A stretch of 64,000 nucleotides of DNA from Pisolithus tinctorius (taxonomy: Eukaryota > Basidiomycota > Agaricomycetes > Boletales > Pisolithaceae). Position numbers and translations under genes: made by a program. Below, one piece after another: positions 52,475-63,787 of the stretch (position 1 is the first letter of the stretch; each line of letters starts with the position of its first letter). The notes under the pieces were generated by a model that was not told the DNA's origin, did not search any database, and was given only the letters and a program-made list of their open reading frames with translations. The DNA is taken from NCBI GenBank assembly GCA_024663395.1, contig JANFAH010000015.1:248001-312000 (forward strand). The letters are read 5' to 3'.

Positions 52475-53763
52475 TCAGCTGTCCAAGGAAAAGGCCTCTA
52501 CCTCATCATCAGTGGGGTCATCCTCAGCCTCCTTGAGAAGGCAGTCAAGGTCTTCATCATCTAACCCAGTAATGTGAGTCATGGTCATGTGGGTTTGAGA
52601 CCATGGGTGGTAGGGAAGTAGGTGGAATGCAGCAAAGCAGAGTTTGGAGATGGAGCCATCCAACTTGGCCAGCAGGTATGAGCCCCCATTGGTCCAATGA
52701 AGGACAACCATGGGGCCAGGGTACTGTGGCTTTGTCTTCTGGTTCAGTTCTTTTTCTATGCAGGAGTTGCAAACAAGCACAAGGGTACCAGGAGCAAAGT
52801 TATAGTCTTTGATGTGATGCTGAAAGGTGGCTTTGAACTGCTGGACATACTGGAAATGTGTGCAGAGGACATTCTCATGGACCTGGTCTAGGCCATCCTA
52901 ATGCTTCTGTAACTAGCATGTGCACCAAGGAATCAGTTCTGTGGTAGTCAGTGGTGTTGCATCATCATGGGATAGGGGCAAAAGGAAAGTAGCCTCAGCA
53001 AGATCAAATGGGAACAGCAGTTCAACACCATGTACCATGAAGTAGGGAGATAGACCTGTGGACTTCAAGATGGTGACCCACTTGGCCCAGAACACAGAGT
53101 GCATGACAGTGTGCCAGCAGTGGTCATTGTTCTCACAGCTCTTCATGACAGCCTTGCATACATCATAGTGGCAATGCTTTACAATACTGTTAGCCTGAGA
53201 GTTGTAAGGAGAGATATGGATGTGATGGATATGATATTGCATGGCTAGGGCATCTAAGGCTTGAATGAACACAGGACCATTGTCAGTGACAATTTCAGCA
53301 AGCAGACCCCAGCAGCATAGGATGTCCTCAAAGATGAAGGATGTGACCGTGGTACTATTTTCCATGTGTAACATGCACCACTCCAGATATGAGGTGAGTG
53401 TGCATTGAGCCTGTACTATATACCAGTAGCTGCTGGCTTTGGGCATTAGCATCATGTCAATGTGAGCTTTATGAAACAGGCCCCCTATCATGGGCACAGT
53501 GGGAGGGATGTGAAGCTTCTGCATCTGGTGGATCTGGCATTCATGACTGGTGCAAACATACCATTTCACATCCTTGACAAGCAGAGGCCACCAAAAGTGG
53601 AGGAGAAGGTGCATGTGGACTGTGAAGACACCTTTGTGTCTGAGGTTGTCATGCACTTCTTTGATGAGGTGATACCACTTGGACTTGTTGATGACCAGCT
53701 GGTGCTGTCTGCGCAGTTCCCCATGCCATAAATTGCCATCAGGATAAAGAAGCAGCTGGCCAA
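52475..53763 (-). pseudogene. Second gypsy lineage: integrase with GPY/F-like end
   Basis: Minus-strand reading shows the zinc finger region (EVHDNLRHKGVFTVHMHLLLHFWW ... CTSHEC), core domain with HIDMMLM, IVTDNGPVFIQALD (second Asp) and SQANSIVKHCHYDVCKA around the third acidic position (Glu not preserved). A C-terminal module follows (KPQYPGPMVVLHWTNGGSYLLAKLDGS ... AAFHLLPY), typical of the GPY/F domain rather than a chromodomain. Much altered by CpG decay, with frame breaks near 52780-52910. Its RNase H end is split off by Harbinger copy 2. Confidence 0.82.
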
Positions 53764-53956
53764 ATTAAAGAAAGATGAGTACTGTGCATCAGTAAGGTCA
53801 GGAGGTCACTCATGGGTTGCAAGGAATGCACAGATCATTTCTATCTTTGCTTTGCATGCACAAGCCTTTGCAGACCACAGGATGGCAGGGTCATCAGAGG
53901 TATTGGGGGTGTTATTAGCATCAGCAGTCACAGAGAAGGCAAGATAGAAGGATGCA

Positions 53957-56373
53957 GTCATTTGCAGCTGGAAATCCCATCCCCCCTATGCTAACAACTT
54001 CCCATCACCTGGTGCCATCTACTGTCACTTCAGTTCATAGTGGATCTACTTTTACCTGGCACTCAGACCAGTCTGCTGCCCCCCCCAGCACACCATCAAA
54101 CTTCACTCCTCCAACTGCATCATCATCATTCAATGGCTCATCTGTCAGCTCTGTCAAGCCATCCTTGAGTATTTCAGCTCATATGGAGCACTCCAGAAAG
54201 CAGAAGGCAGACAATGATGACAATCAATCTGTTGTATTGGGTGCTCTTTCAAGCACTGTGGCTTCAACTGCCTCATTGGCACAAACATGATGCACAGGGA
54301 ACATGATACTTGAATGAGTGGAAGAGGAAGTTGGAGGTCATGGTACAGTCCACTTGCATATGACTGCTGTCACTCATGCAATCACATCCCTTGCAGAGTC
54401 ACCTGCACCTGTTCAACCTGCAGCCAATCCCAAGCCTGACTTCTGCCAAGACCCAGTCCATCTGTTGGTGACTGAGGTGACACAGAAGCTGTTGCTGTTG
54501 GACATGGATAAGTTCTTGCCAGCTGACATTGTTAGGATTGCAAATCACTTTGAGGGAAATGTTGCCCATGCCAGTCTGTACTTATCATTCACTAGCAATC
54601 CTGACCATATGGCTACAGTACAGCATGCATGGCTTGAGGCAAAGCTCAATGAGATTGGGAGATGTATGCAATAGTTGTTGTACTTGCAGCTTGTAGTGTC
54701 TATTTTTACCTTTATGTTTGTTGCAATACCATCTGCATTTCAGTTCTCAAAGTCTACCTCTGAAGACTGGAACTCAAAAAGAAGTGCATTTTGGATTGTA
54801 TGGGTAGTGTAATGTAGAGGGAAATGATGGTATATAAATGCTAATCTGTGATGAACTCTCCCCTTCATACTCATTTGGCAATGTAACTATTCCAAATGCT
54901 TTGCACAATTGCACCCTGCCTCTCTGACATCCAAAGGTGTTCTGTGGCAGTTGGAATGCCATCGGTGATCACACTGATCACCTCCTCTGACTCATCTGGC
55001 AGTGGAGGTGATATGAAGCCTTTGATGTTGTCTAATTCCAATGGGTCATACATGTGGATGATGTTGTGAATACAACACAAAGTGGGAGGGATACAGGCAT
55101 GGATGTCCATGCCATACTCTGGAGGCACAACAAGAATTCAGAAGTGCTGTTTGATGACTCCAATTATCTGTTTGATCATGTTTTGAAGCTGTGTGTGGCG
55201 AAGGTTGTAGCATTCCTTGGTGTTTACTGGTCTGTAAATTCCAATGAATTATGAGTAAATAAAAACATCGATGGAAATACTTGCCATATGTGTGCACAGC
55301 CCCATTCTGTGAGATGGTATTGTTGCCCTCAGAATGGAGTCAGGAGTTGGGGGCAATTGGGGAACCCTGCATTGGCAAGGTAGTACTTGCCATCCAGAAT
55401 AGTGAGCTTGTGCAGCCACACATCGTGATAGACCAATGAGTCAGCCACAGACCCCTCCCACCTGCTAAGGACATATGTGAAGTGCATGTCAAAATCACAG
55501 CAGAGCAGGCAATTCTGGGAGGTGAAACCTTTGCGATTTCGCATTGCATCCCTTTCCTCCGAACTGGGAGCACACATGATGTGCATCCCATCGATTGCAC
55601 TGATAGCATCAGCGAAAAAAGGGAAAAATTTGGGGTTATTGCAAATAGTTGGGTGGACAGGGGCATCACTGCACAGCAATTGTATGTACTTGCTGTATAT
55701 ATCATGAGATGGGAATGCAAACAGAATTTTTTTTGAAGTAACTGGAACAATGGTTAATCCACTGAAAATGGCATGGTTGAAGACTTACTTGGAGAATGTG
55801 CCATTTGACCTTTGAAAATGTTCGCCTACATGTCTGATGGACAAACCAGTGACAGAGGTATATAGAAAGGTCATGAGTTGCTCTTCGAGCATGACATGTT
55901 TGGAAAGACTGATTCCATGCTGTTGGAGCTCCCACAATAAGATGTTGAATACCCCACCCACTCCCAGTCAGGATCGACATGTGGTATGGGATTGGGTCAG
56001 CACACTGTGTTGCTTCTGTGATGGCCTGTAGAGCATCTGCCAACACAAGTAGCAGGGATAAGAGTTGGAGGTGATGGTGGATGAGGATAAGAATGAGGAG
56101 TTTGCAGCATTGGTAGTGGTTGTCATTGATGTTGATATGCCTTTCCTCGGTCTTGTCATCTGCAGCATCAGGAGGATCCCCACCCATCAGGTTCCTAGTT
56201 ACACCTGACTCATCAGCCATGATAGTTGTGTTGCAGTTATTGATATTGCCTATGTCTCCTCCTGAATTGGAGCTCCGCTTGAACTCTGTATGCTTATGTC
56301 ATGAAGGCCTGGGACTTTTTTTTTGGGTTTTTTCACCTGGATTCTTTGTGGGACTTCATTACTGAACTAGCTC
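53957..56373. mobile_element. PIF/Harbinger copy 2, left end missing
   Basis: Homologous to 18296-20683 of copy 1. The left 1.1 kb, with the left inverted repeat and the Myb exon, is absent. The right inverted repeat is complete (56266-56373). Plus-strand frames 53957-54674 match the Ser/Thr-rich later part of the partner gene, and minus-strand blocks 56220-54774 match the DDE nuclease. It sits between the RNase H and integrase regions of the second gypsy lineage. Confidence 0.88.
54774..56220 (-). pseudogene. DDE nuclease of Harbinger copy 2
   Basis: The minus-strand frame 55679-55329 reads continuously through ICNNPKFFPFFADAISAIDGMHI, RNRKGFTSQNCLLCCDFDMHFTYVLSRWEGS and KYYLANAGFPNCPQLLTPF. 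This shows the first Asp (AIDG), but the second region reads LANAG instead of LADAG, a loss of an acidic residue. The C-terminal block is at 55128-54871 (PPEYGMDIHACIPPTLCCIHN) and the N-terminal exon at 56220. Inactive. Confidence 0.8.
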
Positions 56374-56384
56374 TAATATACTTT

Positions 56385-57858
56385 GCATCTACCTCCACAG
56401 TGAAGTTAGTGAGACTGAAGACATATACATGTACCACATGCGACATGCAGAAGAGGCCATACAACTCAAGCTTAGCCTGGGAGTAGTGGCTTTCCACTTT
56501 GTTGAGGGTGATGGATCCAAAGTGGCTGGGGTATCATTTGTCATCTTCACCAAGCTGGTAGAGGATGTAGCTGACTGCAATGACTGATGTGTTGACAGCT
56601 AGAATGACTTCACAACTGCACTCATAGTTGATCTGCCAGAGTGTGGGGGACTTTATGATTTTGTCCTTGGGTCATTGCATGGCAGCATGTTGTGGTTCAT
56701 CCCATGCAAATGGTACATCCTTCCATGTGAGTGCAACTAGCAGGCACATGATCTTAGTGAAGTCCTTGATGGAGGACACTGCAGACACTGAGGAAACCAT
56801 GGACCTGGGTCTGGTTGTGGAACTTGGGCCAGTCATGGATCTTCTGCACTTTGCTTTCCTCAAGAATGCGACCTTTGAAGGTGCACTTGTGGCCAACAAT
56901 CACAGCAGAGGGGGGAGCTAGTATGAACTTCTTTGCTGAGATGGTGGTGCTGACATTCTGCAAATGCTGAAGGATGCAGTTAATGACTATACAGTGATTC
57001 CAGATAAATTTCCAAATCCCAGGATTCTCTGGGATAGTCTCATAGGAACTGTGTGTGCACTGATAGTGGGTGGTCTCAGATTTTATGGGGATGTCATCTA
57101 TGAAAGGCAAGGTATGATGCAGGATCTTGTCTTGGAGGACAAATGCAGTATCTCCCTGGTGTACCTGTACTGTGTTTGCATGACCTTGCAGCAGGGTAGT
57201 AAGCTGATGCAGTCCAAGCAGGGTACCAAAGGTGGTGAGGTCATGGGAATCAACATGAAGTGCACACTTGTCATACCTGGAGTAGAGGTCCATCATTGCA
57301 TATACAGCATATCCAGCAAAGGACTCTGCAAGATGTTCTACAAAGGGCAGGATGGACATGTTGCAGATGGTCACTGCATTCAGGGGCTGTAAGTCATGCA
57401 CAAGACAAAGCAACCTTCTGTCTTTCTTTACTATGCAGAACCAGTGAGAGCAGTAAGCCACTGTAGAAGGTTCATACATGCCTGACTTGATGTGACCTTT
57501 AATCATGTCAATGACTTGGGTATGTATTGCACTTGGAATAGGGATATTGTGTTGGACCCAAGGTGTGTGTGGGATCATGGGGATCTTTACAGGTGGAAAA
57601 TAGTGTTTGTGCAGGTGTCCACACTCTGTGATATCCCAAGTGAATGTGGGTTTGTGGACAGAAATGAGCCAAGTCATAAGTTTAAGTTCTTATGGCCAAA
57701 GCCAATCTGCAGGGTCAAGGTCAAGCTCTGCAGCCCATTCAGCAGTGAAGCAGATGCCCAGGGGGAAGTCTGGTGGATGTGTAGGAAGTGGTTGGAGACC
57801 AGCAAGTGGATTGTCAGGCAGGCTGCACATGATGTGGTATTCTTCTGCCATTGGGGCA
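56385..57858 (-). pseudogene. Second gypsy lineage: reverse transcriptase and RNase H start
   Basis: The minus-strand frame 57677-56754 (307 residues) carries the RT region: IPMIPHTPWVQHNIPIPSAI, GMYEPSTVAYCSHWFCIVKKDRRLLCLVHDLQPLNAVTI, AVYAMMDLYSRYD, and PFIDDIPIKS in place of the usual F/YXDD (FIDD). The start of RNase H lies at 56750-56389 (KWKATTPRLSLSCMAS-like frames). The protease-to-RT linker continues to 57858, where a solo LTR interrupts. Confidence 0.85.
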
Positions 57859-58420
57859 GGTACTGTCATAGCCATGTCTCGACCCCAGCTGGACTCAGCC
57901 TCACACTCACTTAGTCTGGCCTCGGCCTTGCCAAACCCTTTGTCCCCAGATAGTCTAGCATGGTGAACACTGCTTTGCAGTGTCTGTCATTTCAGTTAAA
58001 CTCTGCCCAGTGAGTCAAAGTGTGGAATGCTGGTGAAAACCAAACAAATCCAACACAAAAGACAAATAAGAGCGAGTGGTGGTTTGCCTCCACAGAACCT
58101 GGAGTGCAGAGAAACCTAAATGTGGGGGAGACTTCAAGTAGAGGTGCTCCTGGCGCAAGTCATCGATGAGTTACACAGGAGTAGATGAATGGATGATGAC
58201 TGAGGAGGGGATGCTGAACAGAGTGAAGGTGTTCAGCCAAAAGTACTTGGGGGTAATGGACTTTGATAGAATATGCTCCTTGTACAAGTCAATGACAAGT
58301 TATGCAGGAGTGGGGGGGATGACTAAGACTGCTGACTAAGAGGAAGCTTCAGATGATGAAGGATGGCAGATAGACTCTTCCAAATGAGCCTCAACTACCA
58401 AGTATACAAATGATGACAGA

Positions 58421-59533
58421 CACTGGAATCATTTCTCAGTTTCTTGGCTGAAAACATTTTAAAAAAAGATTGAAAAATGAGACTCTTTAATTTGGGATGT
58501 TTTTGTGGCAAATATTGTAAAAACACATAGGATTTGTATTGTCTATCATGCCTCACAGAATGCCACCAGAGAATCTTAATCTTTGCATATAAAAAAATTA
58601 TGGATATTCAACAAAATGATTTTGAACACAATATGTATGATACATTGTAAATAATTTTCCAATATATGTCACTTTTTTTTAGATTTAACAATCTGCTTTT
58701 TTGTGAGTAGAAAGTTTAAAAAGTAGGATGTATTTATTTAGCCCAAGTATTGTATTGCAACAATGAATTGTGTGCTGAAGCTCATATGAAAAACATTCTG
58801 CTTCTTTTATGGTCAAACATGTAATATACAGTGAAATGTTTTTCAACAAGAAATAAAATCAGAAATAAAATCTTTCCACATTAAAATCAGAAGTCAAAAC
58901 ATCAAAAATTATTTCTAGATGAAACATTGAGTATATTATTACACATGCCAAGAGCAATTGATACAGTATGGAATGCTGATGCACATATTGTGTGCTGGGA
59001 ACCACACCCTCACTAATAATATACTCAATACTTCATCCAGAAATAATTTTTGATGTATTGACCTATTATTTTAATCTGGAAAGATTTTATTTCTTATTTT
59101 ATTTTTTGTTGAGAAATATTTCACTGTATATTACATGTTTGACCATAAAAGAAGCAGAATGTTTTTCATATGAGCTTCAGCATGCAATTCATTGTTGCAA
59201 TACAATACTTGGGCTAAATAAATTCTGCCTACTTTTTAAACTTTCTGCTCACAGAAAAGCAGATTGTTAAATCTAAAAAAAGTGACATATATTGGAAAAT
59301 TATTTACAATGTATCACACATATTGTGTTCAAAATCACTCTATTGAATATCCATAATTTTTTTATATGCAAAGATTAAGATTTTCTGGTGGCATTTTGTG
59401 AGGCATGACAGACAATACAAATCCTATGTGTTTTTACAATATTTGCCTCAAAAACATCCCAAATTAAAGAGTCTCATTTTTCAATCTTTTGTTAAAATAT
59501 TTTCAGCAAAGAAACTGAGAAATTCTTCCAGTG
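58421..59533. mobile_element. CACTG-ended foldback element (CACTA/EnSpm-like MITE)
   Basis: Two arms of about 520 bp (58421-58941 and 59014-59533) are inverted copies of each other, separated by a 72-bp loop. The ends read CACTGGAA...TTCCAGTG, and a 3-bp duplication AGA flanks it (58418-58420 and 59534-59536). The empty site is visible in copy 1 at 40250-40263 (GATGACAGATAGACC). CACTR ends with a 3-bp duplication are typical of CACTA (CMC/EnSpm) elements. It is much more AT-rich than its surroundings and has no coding capacity. Confidence 0.93.
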
Positions 59534-60093
59534 AGATAGACCCCTTTGTGGAGCCTCAACTGTCGATGATGAGATATGCTGAGCTGAGCTGAACTGACTG
59601 CTGGATTGCTTCTGATTGCTTCCTGGTAGCTAAGTACATGGGGGTTTATATACTGTGGGGGGGGGGGGCACAGCTTGTGACAAACAAGGCACAAACACTT
59701 GGTAAGTAATGAGTAAGGACTGTGTAATCATGATGAATAAGCAAGAAATGAAAAGTAAGCAAGCAAAGAAGATTGGTAAGTATTGGCAATGAATGAGCCA
59801 GGGATAGTCAAAATATCACAAAATGAGTCAAATAGAATCAGAAACTGAGTAAGCGCACTGATATCACATTAGGGGGTGGTGATGCAAGTTAGATCTCAGT
59901 GGAGACATCTCTAGATCCAAAGACAGCATGACCAATGGATGGTGTTTCCAGATAGGGAAGTATTAATTCCAGAATTGAAGGGCATGAGTCAGGTGTCAAA
60001 GGGGGCTAGGACATTGGGGGTCTGTGGGGCAAGGAGAGCATACACAATTGTGTCTCCCACGCTTTCATCCTCTCAGCAAAGTCAACAAAAACT

Positions 60094-60778
60094 TCATGGA
60101 TGGGGTTCTGATGGAGGAGAAGGGGGGATGTCTTCTGCTGGATCCTGCAGTAAGAAGGCAAGATGCATGTCATACTCATCATGAATGCAATTGGGGAGGC
60201 TGGAGGACAGTAGATTATACTGCAGCTGTTGCAATGTGGGAAGAATGATGGATGAGACTGGAATAAAGACGGTGCAGGGAGCAGGGAGGAATGATCCATA
60301 TGCTTCATCAACCAGGGAGACTGAAACGACCACATAAGACCTATCTAACTGAGTGACAGACCTGAGGTGACCAAAGAACATCCCTCTGGAAGTCATACTG
60401 ACATGGAGAACATGCTGACCAAGCTGCATGGGATGAGATGGGGCTGACAATGATGGGATGAACCAGGGGGCTTCAGGATGGAAGCTGGTGGGAACACCTG
60501 GCAGATATACATAGCCACTGTCTCTGGCAAATGAGACAAGTGAGATGATTGATGAGGAGGTGGCCATGATTGATGGACTTAGCGAAATGAGCGTCTGATG
60601 GATGGAGTGCTGTAGAAACGCACAGGGTGCAAGGATCCTCTCCAAATTTGGAAGGAAGAATCATGGGGGCTGAGCACTTTAAGTGAGTGTGGGAATGGAG
60701 TTGATATCTTTGGAAATGGTGGAGATATGACAAAAACTGGAATGCTGTACACGGGCACCAAAAACCTTTAACGTGCAC
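60094..60778 (-). CDS. Conserved ORF of the 1.86-kb repeat, copy 3
   Basis: The frame 60645-60094 (183 residues) aligns closely with 41467-40823: MATSSSIISLVSFARDSGYVYLPGV, FFGHLRSVTQLDRSYVVVSVSLVDEAYGSFLPAPC, DEYDMHLAFLLQDPAEDIPPSPPSEPHP. It is open in copies 1 and 3. The family is unknown and the N terminus uncertain. Confidence 0.5.
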
Positions 60779-61354
60779 TTAACTCGCTTCCTCTTTTCTC
60801 TTTAGCACTGACGACTTGTTCTTGTGTGAAGGATGACTGTTAACATCTGACAGTCTTTCTACACATGAGGCCTTTAGTCTTCATCTGCATGCTTGGGCAT
60901 TGTGCGCAACTCATCAACAAGTTAGGCAGAGTCAGCTGTAACCATGTCCACAACACCTTTGGTGTGTGACACTGGTCCTGTCTCTGGTCCACCTGTCCTG
61001 GTCTCCATTACCTTAGTCATATCTTACTAATACCTGTCTTACCAATCCTCTTAGCAATCCTTGCAAGACTGGCATTACCGGTCTCTGTACTATCGCTACT
61101 CTAGTATATAAGCTCATAGATACTCAGCCTGTAGACCTCAGTCTGAAATCAACTAAGTATACTCTGATAACCCTGTCTCGGCCTTGGACTCAGACTGACC
61201 CACACAGGGGAATAGTGCTGTAGCCTCAGTCGCTAAGTCCAAACAGTCCATCCTTCTTTACCCTTGTCTTACCCCTGACTCTGACCCCTCAGCCTCACAC
61301 CCACTTCGGTCTCCGGTCCGGACTCAACCTGGACATCCTGTACTTGACAGGTAC

Positions 61355-62196
61355 CATCTGAACCTTCTTTGCAACTGGCTTGTAAACGAGAGTGCAAACC
61401 ATGGGATCTAACTGGTAAATGCTGTTGAAAGTGGCTATAGCAGAGGGGTTTAGTATTGTCTGAGTGGAGGAGAGGAAAGTGAAAGTGGGTGAGAGTATTC
61501 TGGTGGGTATGTTCTGCAGCACAGATGCCATGGGTGAAGGGAAGTTCATTGAGGTGAAGGCTAGGCAAGAAACTGTGGGACTGAGGAATGGATAACAGCA
61601 GCTGAATAGGAAACAGGATGTCTTAGTAGGCTCTCCCCAACCATTTGGTGGATCATCAATATTCAAAAACCCCATTTGATGATACTCTGGTGACTATGGC
61701 AGTGCTTGCTGCACTTACAGCATGGGCAGCCCTCATGCCATGGATGCATGGGCAGAGTGTACTCACAGCTGTCATTTGGGTCATGGAGAGTGATCTGCTG
61801 GCCACTGTCAGGATAGTCATTTGTTACCACACTCATGAGGGATATGAATGGGCATCCAAGGAGCATGTCAAAGTTGGCATGTTCAATTACCTGTACCTGG
61901 AGCATGACTGGCCCAGCTCTGAAGTTGAGTTTCAGGTTTTCTAGAATGCCTACAGTAGTGTCTTTAGACATGTTAGCAGAGGTCATAGTCATGAGATGGT
62001 CACTGCACAATGGCAGCCCAATCTTTTCCCAGATGCACCTGGGCATGGTGATGATTTCTGAACTGGAATCTAGTGCACAGTTGATTGTAACATCAGTCCC
62101 AGGGACCTTGGCTTTGATGCAGCAGAGCAGTAGAGTGTGGTGAGCCATGATGGAACCATTGTCACCACAGATGACATGGTCTCCATACTTGTGCAC
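61355..62196 (-). pseudogene. Second gypsy lineage: aspartic protease region
   Basis: The minus-strand frame 62196-61663 (177 residues) contains VPGTDVTINCALDSSSEIITM, in which the catalytic triad reads DSS rather than DSG, and later DMLLGCPFISL, like the ILG flap-side motif. It fits a retropepsin of a gypsy Pol, between gag (right) and RT (left, beyond the solo LTR). Sequence from 61660 to 61355 is the broken linker to RT. Confidence 0.75.
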
Positions 62197-62199
62197 AGT

Positions 62200-63787
62200 T
62201 CAGTGAGGGTCACAGCCAGTCAGTTCATTTATGTGCACTCCTTCATCATTGTCGCTACAAGCTACCTGGATCTCATTCATGGTGATGCACTTGGCCATGG
62301 TGATGTCCCTGAATTGTTTGCAAAACTCAGGGGCTACTGTGAACAATTCTTTGACTGGAAAGGCAATGCTGGTTTTGAGCACACACTCCACAATATGCTT
62401 GGGTGCAGCTTCATCTTTGAGTGGGAACAAGTAACAATGCTGGTTCTGGTTGCAGGCTGGAGCTGGGTATGATGCTTGCAATGGGACAATTGCCATGGGC
62501 ATGGGATCCTTGCACATGGGCATCAGAGTGGGATTAGTCTGGGGAACATATGGTTTTGCAGCAGTGGATGTTGGCACAGGTGCAGATGGCTCAGATGCCT
62601 GGCAAGTGGCATGTGAACTCTGAACACCAGGGGAAATGATTTCCTCTTTGACAGTGGCTGCACAAGGATTGACTCATGGAGGGTTAGCAGGATGCACTGT
62701 GGGCTGTGCTGTAATTTCAACCCTGTTGAAGTGCACTTTCTTTCCATGGGAAATGACCACTCCCTTATTACCTTTATCCACTTGGTAGGTAGCCCAAGCT
62801 TGCATGACATACATACACTTGGAAGTCTGGGTTGGCTAAGTCTGCGACAGGTTCATTGACATCTTGGATGGTGTTTAGAAAGGCAGAAGGCTGAATCTCC
62901 AACTGCACATCAACTTCAGGGTGAGCAATGCAGAAAAGGTTAGTGGTGCCTTGCACAGTGCAGCAGGAGTCACAGCGCACACACTGGCCTGGCCTCTGTC
63001 AGCCATGATGTGCTCAATGGCCTCTTTCAATGAGTTACATTCAGGGAAGTGTGGAATTTGGCTTCTGTCTGCAAGATAGAGATGGGTGTCTGTACCCCTC
63101 ATGATCTTACTGGTGTGGATATAAACTTCAATGAGTGCACACATCCTTGTCCAGTGTTGGGGTCTGCACAGAATCTGCAGCCAGGTCTGCATTGCTGTGG
63201 TGGGTGCTGCATCTGGAAGTTGTATTCTTGTTTGATGACAGTACCAGCAGGTGGCATCTGTGGCATGTAGGCTGGTGAGGCCATGGTAGCCATTGTTGGT
63301 ACTGCACTATGTAGAGTGGATCCTGTCAGGAGGAACTTGACAGCTTTGATGACCTTGGCAAGTGGGCACAGGTCATCTGGGTGGAGGTCAGTGCAGATTA
63401 TGGAGAGTTGATGATGAATATGATCTGTGATGGCTCTCAGGAAGCTGTTAAGGAACATGGAGTCCCATTCTGTCTCTGCTAGCTTTTTAGTTTTAATGAG
63501 TAGGGCAGAAATCTTAGCAAATTTCTGCTGGTATTCTCTGAGGACATCCTGGTTTCACATAGGCTTGGACTGATATTCTTTGACAAGGTACTGCAAGTCT
63601 GTGCGGCAGTACTGGTTGTCACCTTTGCATCCAGGGTACAAGCCCTTGACAGAAATGATGAAGGCATCCCAGTTGTTGGCTGTGGGAGTGGCTTCTTTGA
63701 GGTCAGCATAGCAGATTGCAACTCTGATCTTGCCATGGTCATCAAGAGCAGCAAGAGTACTGAGGAAGTCAATGTCTTTGAGGTAGC
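62200..63787 (-). pseudogene. Second gypsy lineage: gag
   Basis: Minus-strand blocks. 63785-63479 reads FDSQCYLKDIDFLSTLAALDDHGKIRVAICYADLKEA (capsid N side) and 63458-63099 starts SFLRAITDHIHHQLSIICTDLHPDDLCPL. After these comes a degraded zinc knuckle (CRFCADPNTGQGC), followed by the module KIMRGTDTHLYLADRSQIPHFPECNSLKEAIEHI (63112-62990) and Pro-rich segments to 62200. The knuckle followed by a G-x-x-x-L-x-(D/G)-x-x-x-IP module parallels the Gag at 43847-45277. Frame breaks throughout. Confidence 0.72.

Larger units (their letters stand above)
58007..60975 (-). mobile_element. 1.86-kb dispersed repeat, copy 3, carrying a foldback element
   Basis: Same orientation and content as copy 1. 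The ends are CCAGTGAGTCAAAG and GTGTGACACTGG. Without the 1.1-kb foldback insertion its length is about 1.85 kb. The stretch 59536-60960 is very close to 40258-41700. Confidence 0.85.
57864..61349 (+). mobile_element. Solo chromovirus LTR with GGTAC duplication, interrupted
   Basis: Starts TGTCATAGCCATGTC, ends GTACTTGACA and is flanked by GGTAC (57859-57863 and 61350-61354). It is related to the copy B LTRs. LTR sequence is at 57864-58006 and 60976-61349. TATATAAG (about 61098) lies about 33 nt before CAGTCTGAAATCAACT. A 1.86-kb repeat is inserted in it. Confidence 0.92.
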
